DNA of 64,000 nt from the NCBI RefSeq assembly GCF_963576615.1, contig NC_088712.1, forward strand, positions 30,099,870 through 30,163,869. The letters run 5' to 3'. The translations under genes and the position numbers were made by a program. The first letter of the stretch is position 1. Each line of letters starts with the position of its first letter. The stretch is from Watersipora subatra (lineage: Eukaryota > Bryozoa > Gymnolaemata > Cheilostomatida > Watersiporidae). This document shows, piece by piece, positions 13,001 to 21,677 of the stretch. The notes beneath the pieces are model-generated. The model saw nothing but the letters and a program-made list of their open reading frames with translations, made no database searches and was not told the origin of the DNA.

Positions 13001-14662
13001 AACTCGAATATAGAATCAAGTAAGTAGTCGATTTTGACGCAGCCACAACACGATTGCAAATGATAAACTCTGCTGAACTGTGGATGAGTGGGAAAACAGA
13101 TTGATCACAATTATCATGTTGTATTCTGTATGATTCAAATGAAAATATAATACATGACTCAAATTTCATCGATCAGAATGGTGGTAATGCCTGTCTTATT
13201 TCAAAGTGATATAGGAGTTCATCAGCTTGCTAAACATAGCATCTGACAATTTTGTACACTGCAGTACATGCTTGAAAAGTCAGCAGTGTCAGTTGATCCA
13301 TAATATCGACTTCATATTAATGCGCAGTTACAGTACACATGCTGTTCTAAGTTTTGAAGAAGTCGCGTTTGCAGTATGCGTGGAAAATTGCAGTAGGCAA
13401 TTTGCATTAGAAAGTTGTAATGCACTGCAAAATTACTGCGTACTGCACTGCGGGGATGTTGCGCGATTCTGATGTGTCCTTTGTCCTATATAGCCCCATA
13501 CCCTTCTACGTCTTCCTATATTGGAAGGTGTTGTAAAGCAATCGATTTAAGAAAACTGCCTTGGCTTTTCCTGCCTTTCAACCATGGCAAATAAGCTATG
13601 TTCATACTTCTAGACACCTTTGGTACTAGTAAAAGTAACATTCATTGATTTGAGTTTCACACCGTCTTGACGACAGGGAAAGTCTTTTTGAATCAAACTA
13701 AAGGAAATAGAGTGTTTGAAGGTTTTATAATGTTTCAGTTTCTGTGAAACATTCTAAAACCTAGCTAGCTTATAAAACCTGTAACATTAGCTCGGTGTAG
13801 CTCCTTCAAATGTTCTCTCTTCCCAAGGATACTAGGATGCGATTTTTGGCTCCAAACAGCTTTTGACATTTTGATTCCAGCTTCTCTTTGGTTTAAATAT
13901 TCAAGATTTTCTACTCTCAGACTATACATCAATGCTGTATGTATGTTCGCATCCTTGGAGTTGTGTAGGTAGATCTTCTACTCTCAGACTATACATCAAT
14001 GCTGTATGTATGTTCGCATCCTTGGAGTTGTGTAGGTAGGTCTTTTACTCTCAGACTATACATCAATGCCGGATGTATGTTCTCATCCTTGGAGTTGTGT
14101 AGGTATATCTTTTACTCTCAGACTATAAATCTATGCCATCTTTGTAAAATCAATTCCTCATGCACCCCAGGATATGGATGCAGACTGTTGCAGCCTTTTG
14201 AAAAGGGTTTACACCCAAGCATTTTGAAAAAGAATGGTCTGTAGTAGTGTTTCAATTAGGCATTAAAATGTTCATTGTTTTTGGGCTCAGCTCAATAGCT
14301 AGGATGCGCTGTATATCTATACAGTTCAATAACTAGGATAGGCATGACATACATAGTCATAACCATACGACTCTAAATAAACTACCAATTTAAACAAGCA
14401 GCACTCACTTGTAGCCCCTGCAGAAGATAGCTCTGCTCAGCAGATATTTACACCTCACAACAGCGAATGTGAAGGGGAGCTTGACTCTACTCTACAGTTT
14501 GACCAATCTGATCTGGAGAACAGGTTAAACAAGTTTGAAGCCTCCGAGTTATATGAATCTGGAAGGAGGGAGGTTGAAGATACAGCACATGCCGTAGTTG
14601 ACAGTGTAATGGAGCAGGCTATGCACAAAGTCAATGAAGATACAACTCTTGGGAAGCCATAG
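899..14662 (+). CDS. Gene A: uncharacterised multi-exon protein, 5' end not found
   Basis: A plus-strand gene rebuilt from ten exons with GT-AG junctions and continuous phase, except for one unresolved join between exons 2 and 3. It codes about 458 residues and stops at TAG 14660-14662. I do not recognise the family. The first half (exons 1-6) looks globular: an acidic/basic helix-like start, then VHYGAVIAEGQQN..., ERDDIMRAISNLMLQNGARL and FILYTADNN. The second half (exons 7-10) is rich in S, P, N and E and probably disordered, with a module repeated in exons 8 and 9 (P-x-NSF-x-D ... LPSFNN-EM--R). The last exon ends in a helix with small/hydrophobic residues at regular spacing (AHAVVDSVMEQAMHKV). 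No signal peptide or membrane segment is seen. Introns carry a transposon nest and several minisatellites. The start codon must lie upstream of 899 or outside the window. No function is claimed. Confidence 0.65.
1235..1284 (+). CDS. Gene A exon 2
   Basis: The acceptor is TTTTTCTTAG at 1234 and the donor AAG|GTACGC at 1285. Joined to exon 1 it reads GLSTILRVIKHNERPHK. It ends in phase 0, while exon 3 needs two carried bases, so a small exon may be missing between them. Confidence 0.5.
1633..1730. repeat. 12-bp minisatellite
   Basis: About eight copies of GTGGCAGTTACA between gene A exons 2 and 3. Each junction reads TTACAGTG, resembling a weak 3' splice site. The open frame across it is a consequence of the 12-bp period. 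Confidence 0.9.
2577..2683 (+). CDS. Gene A exon 3
   Basis: The acceptor is TTTGCTTACAG at 2576 and the donor is ACAG|GTACTG at 2684. The favoured frame reads VHYGAVIAEGQQNIYSFYF followed by DNIINSLYEFCQFVCT, and joins exon 4 in phase 1 as GAG. A second open frame (serine/threonine-rich) exists but joins nothing well. Confidence 0.6.
3025..3170 (+). CDS. Gene A exon 4
   Basis: Two AGs lie close together (3014 and 3024). The second, ATTTCTAG, is chosen because it keeps phase with exon 3. It encodes ERDDIMRAISNLMLQNGARL, LAILCNGGSDG and a hydrophobic stretch FILYTADNNLRSK. The donor is AAG|GTGAGC, a strong site. Confidence 0.65.
3305..4221. mobile_element. Nested Tc1/mariner-like TIR element
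   Basis: Inverted ends CAGTGGAACTTCGGTTCTCG (left) and CGAGAACCGAGGTTTCACTC (right) are flanked by TA. This is the typical CAGTNGAACCTCGNTT class of mariner-like ends. No transposase frame remains. It contains a hAT-like fragment at 3778-3853. Confidence 0.75.
3778..3853 (+). mobile_element. hAT-like terminal fragment
   Basis: CAGGGGTCAGCAACCCGCGG followed by CTCCGGAGC and CGGCTCTTTC resembles the conserved end of animal hAT elements. A related 31-bp block sits before it (3747-3777) and again after it (3968-3998), which may reflect a local duplication. The other terminus was not found. Confidence 0.5.
4639..5955. mobile_element. Nested TIR element with GGGTAATGTGGAC motifs
   Basis: Perfect 22-bp inverted ends start GGGGAGAAGTGGGTAATGTG at 4639 and end at 5955, flanked by TA. 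Inside, the word GGGTAATGTGGAC or its complement recurs near 4845, 4869, 5564, 5921 and 5936, like subterminal binding sites. No transposase frame is seen. TA duplication fits Tc1/mariner or a related superfamily; the exact class is not certain. Confidence 0.8.
6453..6569 (+). CDS. Gene A exon 5
   Basis: The acceptor is TATCTTTAG at 6452 and the donor CAG|GTGCGT at 6570. It has 39 codons in phase 0 at both ends, reading LMHMVDCDPDLQFTDAPSIS then GYDELAVRKLKNVQISRKQ. Phase agrees with exon 4. Confidence 0.65.
6896..6928 (+). CDS. Gene A exon 6 (33-nt microexon)
   Basis: The acceptor is AATTTTAG at 6895 and the donor is TAT|GTGACA at 6929. It encodes VLRHLLASQSY in phase 0, joining exons 5 and 7 cleanly. 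The alternative donor at 6941 would put a stop into the next exon. It may be optional or skipped. Confidence 0.45.
7586..9174. repeat. 32-bp minisatellite made of a 3' splice junction
   Basis: About 50 head-to-tail copies of a 32-bp unit that includes CTCACTTGTAGGTGCTGCCT then AAG and a variable YAATATAA part. Copies differ at only a few positions (G/C/T before TCAC, T/C/A before AATA). The last copy is not free-standing: its CTCACTTGTAG is the acceptor of gene A exon 7 and its GTGCTGCCTAAG is the first 12 coding bases of that exon. Every upstream copy therefore carries an identical potential acceptor. Confidence 0.95.
9163..9320 (+). CDS. Gene A exon 7, starting inside the 32-bp array
   Basis: The acceptor CTCACTTGTAG ends at 9162 and lies in the final array copy. 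The donor is CAG|GTGAGA at 9321. It encodes VLPKLRSFLQTITMSEDL, then an acidic, proline-bearing stretch ending SPAPELYS. Phase 0 in, phase 2 out, matching exon 8. Confidence 0.7.
10095..10358. repeat. 39-bp minisatellite
   Basis: About 6-7 copies of a unit containing GTCAGTACTTTTACTTG and CACTTGTAATGCTCAGTGG; some copies are 4 bp shorter. It lies in the intron between gene A exons 7 and 8. CACTTGTAG-TGCTC in one copy recalls the core of the 32-bp array, but the similarity is too short to claim common origin. Confidence 0.88.
10848..11011 (+). CDS. Gene A exon 8, first NSF/LPSFNN module
   Basis: The acceptor is TTTTGTTACAG at 10847 and the donor TTAG|GTTGGC at 11012 is rather weak. It encodes about 55 residues with NHTPNPTFHVEAPPNSF and then TSFLPSFNNSEMVKRIMIKK. 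The pattern P-x-NSF ... LPSFNN-EM--R recurs in exon 9, so the two exons probably arose by duplication. Confidence 0.75.
11879..12076 (+). CDS. Gene A exon 9, second NSF/LPSFNN module
   Basis: The acceptor is TTCTTATTGCAG at 11878 and the donor ATAT|GTATGT at 12077. The acidic start AADDAEEPCADG is followed by CPFTPANSFADRY and LHLPSFNNREMLHRMLQKK. It is colinear with the module of exon 8. Phases match exons 8 and 10. Confidence 0.78.
12105..12245. repeat. Degenerate 30-31-bp tandem repeat
   Basis: About four imperfect copies with CCCAAATC, CTTATGTCCTCCTATACA. The open frames across it are by-products of the low-complexity pyrimidine-rich strand. It lies just downstream of the gene A exon 9 donor. 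Confidence 0.8.
12466..12668. repeat. 22/44-bp minisatellite
   Basis: Alternating 22-bp half-units CACTATACATGCAGTAGACA and CACTATACATGCAGTATATA form a 44-bp higher-order unit, about 9 half-units in all. It sits in the intron between gene A exons 9 and 10. Surrounding DNA (12370-13460) is rich in CAGTA and TGCAG words. Confidence 0.9.
12790..12992. repeat. 22-bp minisatellite
   Basis: Nine nearly perfect copies of a unit containing TAGACTTTACCATTACACTG and GG. It is very homogeneous, so recent. It lies in the same intron of gene A. Confidence 0.95.
13905..14135. repeat. 67-bp tandem repeat
   Basis: About 3.3 copies with a 67-bp period (CTACTCTCAGACTATACATC starts at 13911, 13978 and, with small changes, 14045 and 14112). 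The core TGTATGTATGTTCGCATCCT resembles the sequence at the gene A exon 9 donor (12074-12095). Confidence 0.9.
14415..14662 (+). CDS. Gene A exon 10, terminal coding exon with TAG
   Basis: The acceptor is CACTCACTTGTAG at 14414, identical over its last 11 bases to the acceptor in the 32-bp array. It encodes SPAEDSSAQQIFTPHNSE, an acidic middle, LENRLNKFEASELYESG and a final helix AHAVVDSVMEQAMHKVNED. It ends KP-stop at 14660-14662. No close AATAAA was found, so the 3' UTR end is not defined. Confidence 0.8.
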
Positions 14663-14714
14663 CCGGAACTTGATAACTTTTCTTGTTGGAATATGATATA
14701 TGCATATTGACATC

Positions 14715-15062
14715 GCTAGAGCTATGAGGTCACGCGATCAGTGACATCACTAGCGTATGAGGTCACATGATCAGTGACATCACTAACGTATGAGGTCACA
14801 TAATCAGTGACATCAGTAGCGCTATAAGGCCACATGATCAGTGACATCAGTAGCGCTATAAGGTCACACGATCAGTGACATCACTAGCGTATGAGGTCAC
14901 ATGATCAGTGACATCACTAGCGCTATAAGGATCAGTGACATCACTAGCGCTATAAGGATCAGCGACATCACTAGCGTGTTAGGTCACATGATCAGTCATG
15001 CCACTAGTGCTACGAGGCCACATGATCAGTGATGTCACTATCGCTATGAGATCACATGATAA
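14715..15062. repeat. 33-34-bp tandem repeat with TGATCAGTGACATCAC
   Basis: About ten copies of a unit containing GATCAGTGACATCACTAGCG and TATGAGGTCACAT. Each carries TGACATCA and GAGGTCA words that look like CRE-like and nuclear-receptor half-sites, though that may be chance. It starts about 50 bp after the gene A stop, so it is in the 3' UTR or just downstream. Confidence 0.88.
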
Positions 15063-17220
15063 TCACATGCAAACAAGCGCTAGATCAATAATTGATTGTT
15101 TTTTCGTGAGAATAGAGCACTTTTTTGGCATTAATATTTTCCTGAGTTTGTAAAACAGAAATTCACATTCTGACTACACTTCATTTTAGAATTTTATTTG
15201 TATTATATTTTGGTGTAATCATGTGCTAGTATGTCATGCAGCGAACTGACATGTTTAAGAAAGTCTTATAAGCTAACATTGTTATAGTATCACTGGATAC
15301 AGCACTTGAGTTCTAAGCATCACTCCGGTGGCTTTGATAAACCAAAGAGCTTACACTGTCAACAGCCTGAGTGCGAGAGCTCAATGTTCCATATATTCCT
15401 CGCTGTAGCAACCTTTAATTTCTCCATGCTACGGTGTTTATTGAGTGGAGAAAATGTTATACTGCTAGAGCTAGTATATTAAACATGTTTTTATATAACT
15501 GGTGGTGGAGTTGTTCTCTCCACACCAAAACAAGTCCATTATTGTTGACGAGTCCAGTATTAATAATCAGACACTAAATGAAGTTGTTTGACTTCAAGCT
15601 CAAATCACATTTTATTATGCTTGTACAGCTGATTAACATGCTTAACTACCCTGTCCTCCATATGATTTTACATAATAAATTAGTGACATTTTAATCTATA
15701 TTTTTATCTTTAGATGGGTAAATGTATTATTTCAGTGATTATTTATCATCAGGTTGGTTCTTGTGTCAGGTAGCAATAGACAAAAGGCTGTTGAAACTGG
15801 CTGTGTATTACTGCTAACATTTCCGCAAATTTTCAACTTTTTTCCGCATTCAGCATTCTGACCTTCCTACATCTGTTACCGTATCTGCAAGATATTCCAG
15901 TCTTCGGTTAGCCAATCAGGTCACTGATGTAATTTTCGCTAATATTTTATAACATGGTTTCGCACATAAAATCTTAAGCGTTGCAGAAATTGTAAGAGCT
16001 AATAACTCCACAAGTGAATTTATCTGTTGCCGATTGTAAAGCTTGTCTATTGGATAGCAGTTCTGTGAGTTATATCATATATCTACACTTTAGCCACAGC
16101 AATTTGCTACTGCTATGATTAGATGCTGTCGGTTTGATTGTGAACATAACAGATGTTTGTTGGGCAGTCAATGAGCATCAGATCATGAGACATTAGCTTC
16201 ATCTGCAGGTGATATTGCAAGCGTAAGGATGGTCAAAGTTGACCTACTTACTATCTACCATTTTTCCAGGGAAAGGTTAGGATGTGTGATGTAAACTGAC
16301 TGAAACCGGTAAGGAATTACGTAATGTAACACTACATACTGGATAAGATCAGTTTACAGCCAGCTTTTATATTGGTATATATTATTTTATAATGGCTGAC
16401 AACTGACCATATTAAATTCTGTTAGCTTCAGGATTCTATTTCTGGAACATTCCATTTAACTCCTCACAGTAAAAACTGATAGAGCTAATAATGATCTAGG
16501 AAGATTCCAGGTACCTCTCAGTTCAGGTTTTGTAATCCTGTTATATGAAACAAGAGTGATAGTTTAATAGCCAAAGATAACAGATGGTTGTCTGACAAAG
16601 ACCTGCATTAACATCACATCAACAATCAAAAGCAAGGGTAGATGAATCAAGAAGTGGAGACAAACTCAATGGCTGCACCTGTTGTATCAACCAACAGAAC
16701 CCAAAAGAAAATCATTAAAGGTGCCAACATCATTGTATCTCTATCATTTATTGCCAGACAGCCGGGCAGGAAAACTACACAAAATTGTCACCTGTTTTCT
16801 AGCCACTGAGATATTTCAGCATGAGCCCTATCTAATGAGCCCACCCTGCAACATTACTTATATCTCAGCATAAATACTGCAACAGGGTACACCAAACATC
16901 CATGAAAGTTCAGCTACTCATCAGGGTTCTTGGGATCATCTGATGCTGGCAGATCTGGGAAAAGAGCATGAAAAGGTGCAACTTTTAACGGCTATTTTTT
17001 AACTTTTTGTCACTATTACTATCATTGTAGAATTTTGCTAGTTTGTATATTTCAGGTCTTGAACTTGTAGAAATAAAGATGCATCCTTTACTGGTAGCTT
17101 TTGGTCTTATTTACATCACTTCCAATAGTGTCTGTACCAATAATAATAAATTTGTTAACACAACCTAAGAAAAAGCACAAAAACTGTACATAGTTCAACT
17201 GGAGCTATGTCACTGGAAAC
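15063..17220. other. Intergenic DNA, nothing recognised
   Basis: This is AT-rich unique-looking sequence after gene A. No exon with splice signals and continuous phase, RNA gene or transposon end could be supported here. Possible polyadenylation words (AATAAA at 17072) are isolated. Confidence 0.5.
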
Positions 17221-17235
17221 GAGTCAGTTTTCAAA

Positions 17236-17342
17236 TTGTACATGGGATGGGCAGTTAGCCAAAATTGAGCAAAATATCCCAAGATGGTTCACATGGGATG
17301 GGCAGTTAGCCAAAATTGAGCAAAATATCCCAAGATGGTTCT
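17236..17342. repeat. 51-bp direct duplication
   Basis: Two adjacent, almost identical copies contain ACATGGGATGGGCAGTTAGC and AAAATATCCCAAGATGG. It is a simple recent tandem duplication in intergenic DNA. Confidence 0.9.
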
Positions 17343-17641
17343 TGGCAGTTTACAAAGAGTTTTTGCCGAGAACGTAAAATTAGTTGATCAATTCTTGTAT
17401 ATTGAATACATGGTAAAGCGAGCCGAGTTCTCGGCGTTGCACTGGTAGAAGAGTAATTACCTAATGGATTTGGGTAACTTATTTGGAAAGGTAGATATTT
17501 ACTAAAATAATACCGGCGTCTTGAGCCAGCTTAACAATCATTACGCGTAATGGTCAACGGTGCTAGTTATTAACCCCAAGCCAGCACTTTACCCGTAAGT
17601 ATCTTAATCAATAAAAAGACTATTTGGCCAATGAACCCAAT

Positions 17642-17835
17642 GTATACCGTGCAGCTTAGTGATTAAGTTCACCGCCTCTATATTTGGAGGTTCTGTGATC
17701 AAACCCAGTGATGTGCAGATTTATCATTACTAGATTTTAATTGCCATAACTGGACACAGAGCTTAACAAAAAGACAAACACTGAGATGTACATGTACATA
17801 TATAGATTTAGAACCACTCAACGTTGTGTTCAAAC
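17642..17835 (+). mobile_element. tRNA-derived SINE copy
   Basis: A tRNA-like head (GTGCAGCTTAGTGATTAAG, then CTGTGATCAAACCC as a B-box-like word) is followed by a body with CTAGATTTTAATTGCCATAA and GACAAACACTGAGAT. The same body occurs at 31686-31860, so this is a dispersed family. The head no longer folds as a good tRNA. Confidence 0.6.
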
Positions 17836-18187
17836 ATATTAAATTTGATACATTTATAACTATGACACACATGGAGAAATAAAACAGGATACATACATGT
17901 ACAGCATGCCGATTGATTAGTAAGCGGATACTCATTTTTGATAATTACGGGTAAGTATGCCTTTGTTTCATTTATATCATAGATTACATTTGGCTATGAC
18001 CAGTATTGCCTCTACAACTCTCGCGAGAACTACAAAAATGTTTGTCTGGTTTAGAGTAACGATCCCAACAGCCATATGCAGCATACTGACTACATAAGGA
18101 AGGCCTCCAACTCATGTTGCACAACGAGATGGCCCATCTCTAGAAGGAGGCTCAAGTTTAACAAGTATATCATTTAGAAATCTACTT

Positions 18188-18335
18188 GTGACAAGTATGA
18201 CAAGTGCTCTATGTATGAAAAGTGTCATATATATGGCAAGTGTCATATGTATGACAAGTATTCTATGTATGACAACTGTCACATGTATGACAAGTATTAT
18301 ATGCATGACAAGTTTCCTATGTATGAACGTTGCAT
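18188..18335. repeat. Degenerate 18-bp tandem repeat
   Basis: About eight diverged copies of TGTATGACAAGTGTCATA-type units. Open frames on both strands come from the 18-bp period. Confidence 0.8.
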
Positions 18336-18339
18336 TTCC

Positions 18340-20170
18340 TTGCCTTTTTCTTTTACCTTGTGTTTGTAAGATATTGACTTTTAGAAGTAAAGATGGTTGT
18401 TATACTATTGAGTATTGGTATTATAGTTTAGCATTTTTACGATTGCCTATATTATTATTGATCAATTGGTTCCTGATGGTCAAATCGGAATAAAATGATG
18501 AAGCAAATTCAAATCTGATGCATGTGCAAAGGGCAGAAAAATTGTGTAACATTATTTTTCTGGAAACACATTACATACATCATATTCATATTTTATACGA
18601 GAATGACCACAAGATCCACAGCTTGTGGCAAGCCTCATGAATTGTTGTGAACTCAAGAACTACCAAAATTTTTTACCAAAGACCATACGTGCAATGAGTG
18701 GCTGCCCAACTAACCACTAAGCATGATCAGTGATATTGCTGAACCCCGTGCCAAATACATCATAGCACACTGATAAAGATATGAGGAACTCTCACTACAC
18801 CAACAGTGACAATGGTGTTCTACCTCAGCAGAAGTTATGTTGTGTTGATTATTGATAGTATTGGATTATCCTACCAATTAATCTTACAACTGTTAGGGAG
18901 TAGCTGGAGCTTATTATTGAATGCAGATGCACTGCTTGATTTGTTGGTACTAAACTCAGATAGGCCTAATCCTAACTAATGACTGTTAACCAATGTTTTG
19001 TTGATTAACGTAATCAAGACCCTATAAAAGATCTTTCTAGATGTGAGAATCTAAGACTATGCTCTGAGAAAGGGAATCCCTAAGGTATGCAAAGAGGGGT
19101 TTGATAATACCTTATGTTTATTTAAAAACAAGAAAATATATAATAAGTAGCACTCCAGACTAAACTTATAAAACTATAAAAGTAATTTCTAAAGGCTTAG
19201 ATTATACTCACCCCCAAAAGTTGTTCTCCAAAAGTTGACTCTTCCACTTAATCCACTGACACGTCTGTCTACCATGATGAAGATGTATTGAAAGAGTGAA
19301 GTATATGGGTGAATATGCGTCCTTATATATGGGTTGAGAGTTAGCCTTGGTGTCCAAAAGTGGAGCTATATGTTTCAGCTCTTCAGTTCAGAGTATTGTA
19401 ATTTTTGGAGGTTCCTGTCTACATCTTGTTGTATTCTATCAGCAGAGATTTCAAAATGTGTAATCCCCAATCATAATGTTACATGTAGAACTGGTATAGA
19501 TCGGTGTCAGATGCAGAGCGTGCTATCGCATGACACAAGTTATCATAGTCTGTGTTAAGATTGTAATCTTTTGGCGATTATCTGAGATTTCCTTATGCCA
19601 AGTTCTCATTGTCTTAGTAGCACAATGGGTAAATTGGAACTAGAAATAGGTTTGTAATGGTGATCTTCTCATCTCCAGAATTTGTATATGTTTTTTTCGG
19701 GAGGATCTGTTAGGAAAGTTGATGTAGCTTGTTATTCTCTTCATGTATATCTGTACATGGCTGATTCTAGATATAACAGTTATTCAGAGGTAACTCTTAC
19801 ATTCACAATGACTGTTATCATTTTATATTCATATTACCATTACACTTAATTGTATGTCATTGTATTCGAATATCCGCTGTTCTTCATCCACAGTCAGGTG
19901 GGAGTCAGGTTTGCCTTCTAAACAGCCATAACAAACCAGCAGACGATCTGTTTACAGCAATTACAGTAGTGGGCAAGAGTTATGTTCCTACAAGATAAGA
20001 CAACTTTTATGCATAACCTTTTTGACATTGGCTAGTAGAAAAGGAGTTTAAAATCAAATAGAGAGCTTAATCATCACTCTTTGTAAGTCAATAGCTTTGA
20101 TATCAATCTGAAACTTCACCACTTCCAATACTAAAATATTAGGTAATCACTGGCCTATCACTGTAGCATC
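18340..20170. other. Intergenic DNA, nothing recognised
   Basis: No supported exon, RNA gene or transposon end. It contains only short AT-rich runs. Confidence 0.45.
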
Positions 20171-20257
20171 AGTATTGTTTAGTCTTCGATCGTATTTGAT
20201 ATCGATCGAATATACCGATCGTATATGATCAGTATTGTTTAGTCTTCGATCGTAGTT
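20170..20257. repeat. 27-bp direct repeat around a CGATCG-rich palindrome
   Basis: ATCAGTATTGTTTAGTCTTC plus GATCGTA occurs twice (about 20169 and 20228). Between the copies lie overlapping ATCGAT/CGATCG/ATACCGATCGTAT words that can pair with each other. It may be a hairpin or a remnant of a small element. Confidence 0.6.
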
Positions 20258-20259
20258 TC

Positions 20260-21570
20260 GGCAACTTACGCATCGATCTGTGCTATATTAGCGAGCCGCG
20301 TATAGTATTTTCGTTCACTAAAAACTCTCTAGTCTCTGGACGGGGTATCTTAACGAGGCGGGGTTACCTGTCGCCTCATCGCTGCTCAAGCGTTTACTAA
20401 GTGCCAGGCCGGATGTTTTTTTAGCATAGTGAAGTTGGCTTTAATACAGCAGTTTAACACTCGTAACACTAACAGTTTGTCAACAGGTGATATTCAAGCT
20501 TTCATACCAGATCTTCCATGTTGGATATGGTTAAATAATTAAGTTGGGTTCTGAGATATAAGGAGTGATGCAGGTTTAAACCCTTGGTTTTTGGATGTCT
20601 TTTAAGCGATGCTACTACACACACTTTGAACAACCCTTTAGCTTGGGATGTCTGCAGGTGTGTGCAGTAAAAGTGGGAGATCATCTACATATTCTTCTAA
20701 TTAACTTCCGAACTTTTGCAAGATTAAATAAATAAAATATCCAATGAGAGTGCATTGGGAATCAGGGTGTCTCCAATGTGCTTACAGTGCAATAAACTAA
20801 ACTGTATAAAAGGGGTAACAACAGTTTGTTGTTAGGGTTTTAGTTGTTTATAAACACTTGCTATCAGCAATCAGGTGATAACAATGGTTGTGGCTAGAGA
20901 TCAATGCAATATTTCAGTAGTGTCAAGTGTGTTTCCTGTTTGACAAGCATTCCTAACAGTTTATGGCATAAACTAATGTTTACTCTTTTCTAGCTGCGGC
21001 TTAGTTGTAATATTCATCTGTGGACAGTTTTTCAGTATTTCATCATAGGCTGATGATAGATCTTGAGAACATGCATCATCTCTCAGAGCATATGTAAGCA
21101 GTGGCAGCCGGTGATTTTGAGACGTGGCTTCTAGTGTCAGCACGCTTAACTCACTTTAAACAACACTTGCTGATACATTTAACAGCTTTATTTTGTATAT
21201 ATTCTTTACTGGCTCATTAATAGTTTTTTAGGTTGATTTGTGCAGTTTCAGCATAATCCAAGTTTGAAAGGCCATAAACTAGATTAGGCCAGAAACTGGG
21301 CTTTTGCAGGGGCATCATAGAGAGTATGTTTATGGCTTCAAGTATATAGCTTGATGTTTTTTCAAAGTTATGTGAAATAGAGCTTTCATGTAGTTTTCTC
21401 GTCTCATCTGAGCTTCGTAATTATACTTGCTGTTACCTATGACAATTATAATTAAAACCATCTATCACTAATAGCAAAAACTATACAGAGAATTAAGTAT
21501 GGTATGATAATGGGAGTTGGAAATGGAATGATTTGTGATATGATGAACCTTTTATGTCACTCCTTTGCAG
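20260..21570. promoter_or_regulatory. Region upstream of gene B, may hold promoter and 5' UTR exon
   Basis: Gene B's start codon lies just after an acceptor-like TCACTCCTTTGCAG (ends 21570). A non-coding first exon and promoter would then lie upstream in this stretch or earlier. No TATA box, initiator or CpG cluster stands out, so the promoter is not located. Confidence 0.3.
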
Positions 21571-21585
21571 ATTGTGCTGTTCTGG

Positions 21586-21618
21586 ATGAATGAAGAACGT
21601 AGTTTCGATGATGGATAG
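21586..21618 (+). promoter_or_regulatory. Short upstream ORF overlapping gene B start codon
   Basis: ATG at 21586 opens a 10-codon frame (MNEERSFDDG) ending at TAG 21616-21618. It overlaps the main-frame ATGs at 21590, 21608 and 21611 in another frame. Translation of gene B may depend on leaky scanning or on which ATG is used. Confidence 0.4.
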
Positions 21619-21677
21619 CAGCATTGGTCTGGGTGTTTTAGCTGTTGCTACTGCCCTCATTTACTTCACAAGATCAG
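21590..21677 (+). CDS. Gene B exon 1, start and membrane anchor
   Basis: Main-frame ATGs lie at 21590, 21608 and 21611, with an in-frame TGA directly before 21590. The peptide ends SSIGLGVLAVATALIYFTRS, a clear hydrophobic anchor. The donor G|GTTGAT at 21678 is weak, but its phase 1 matches exon 2. Confidence 0.65.
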
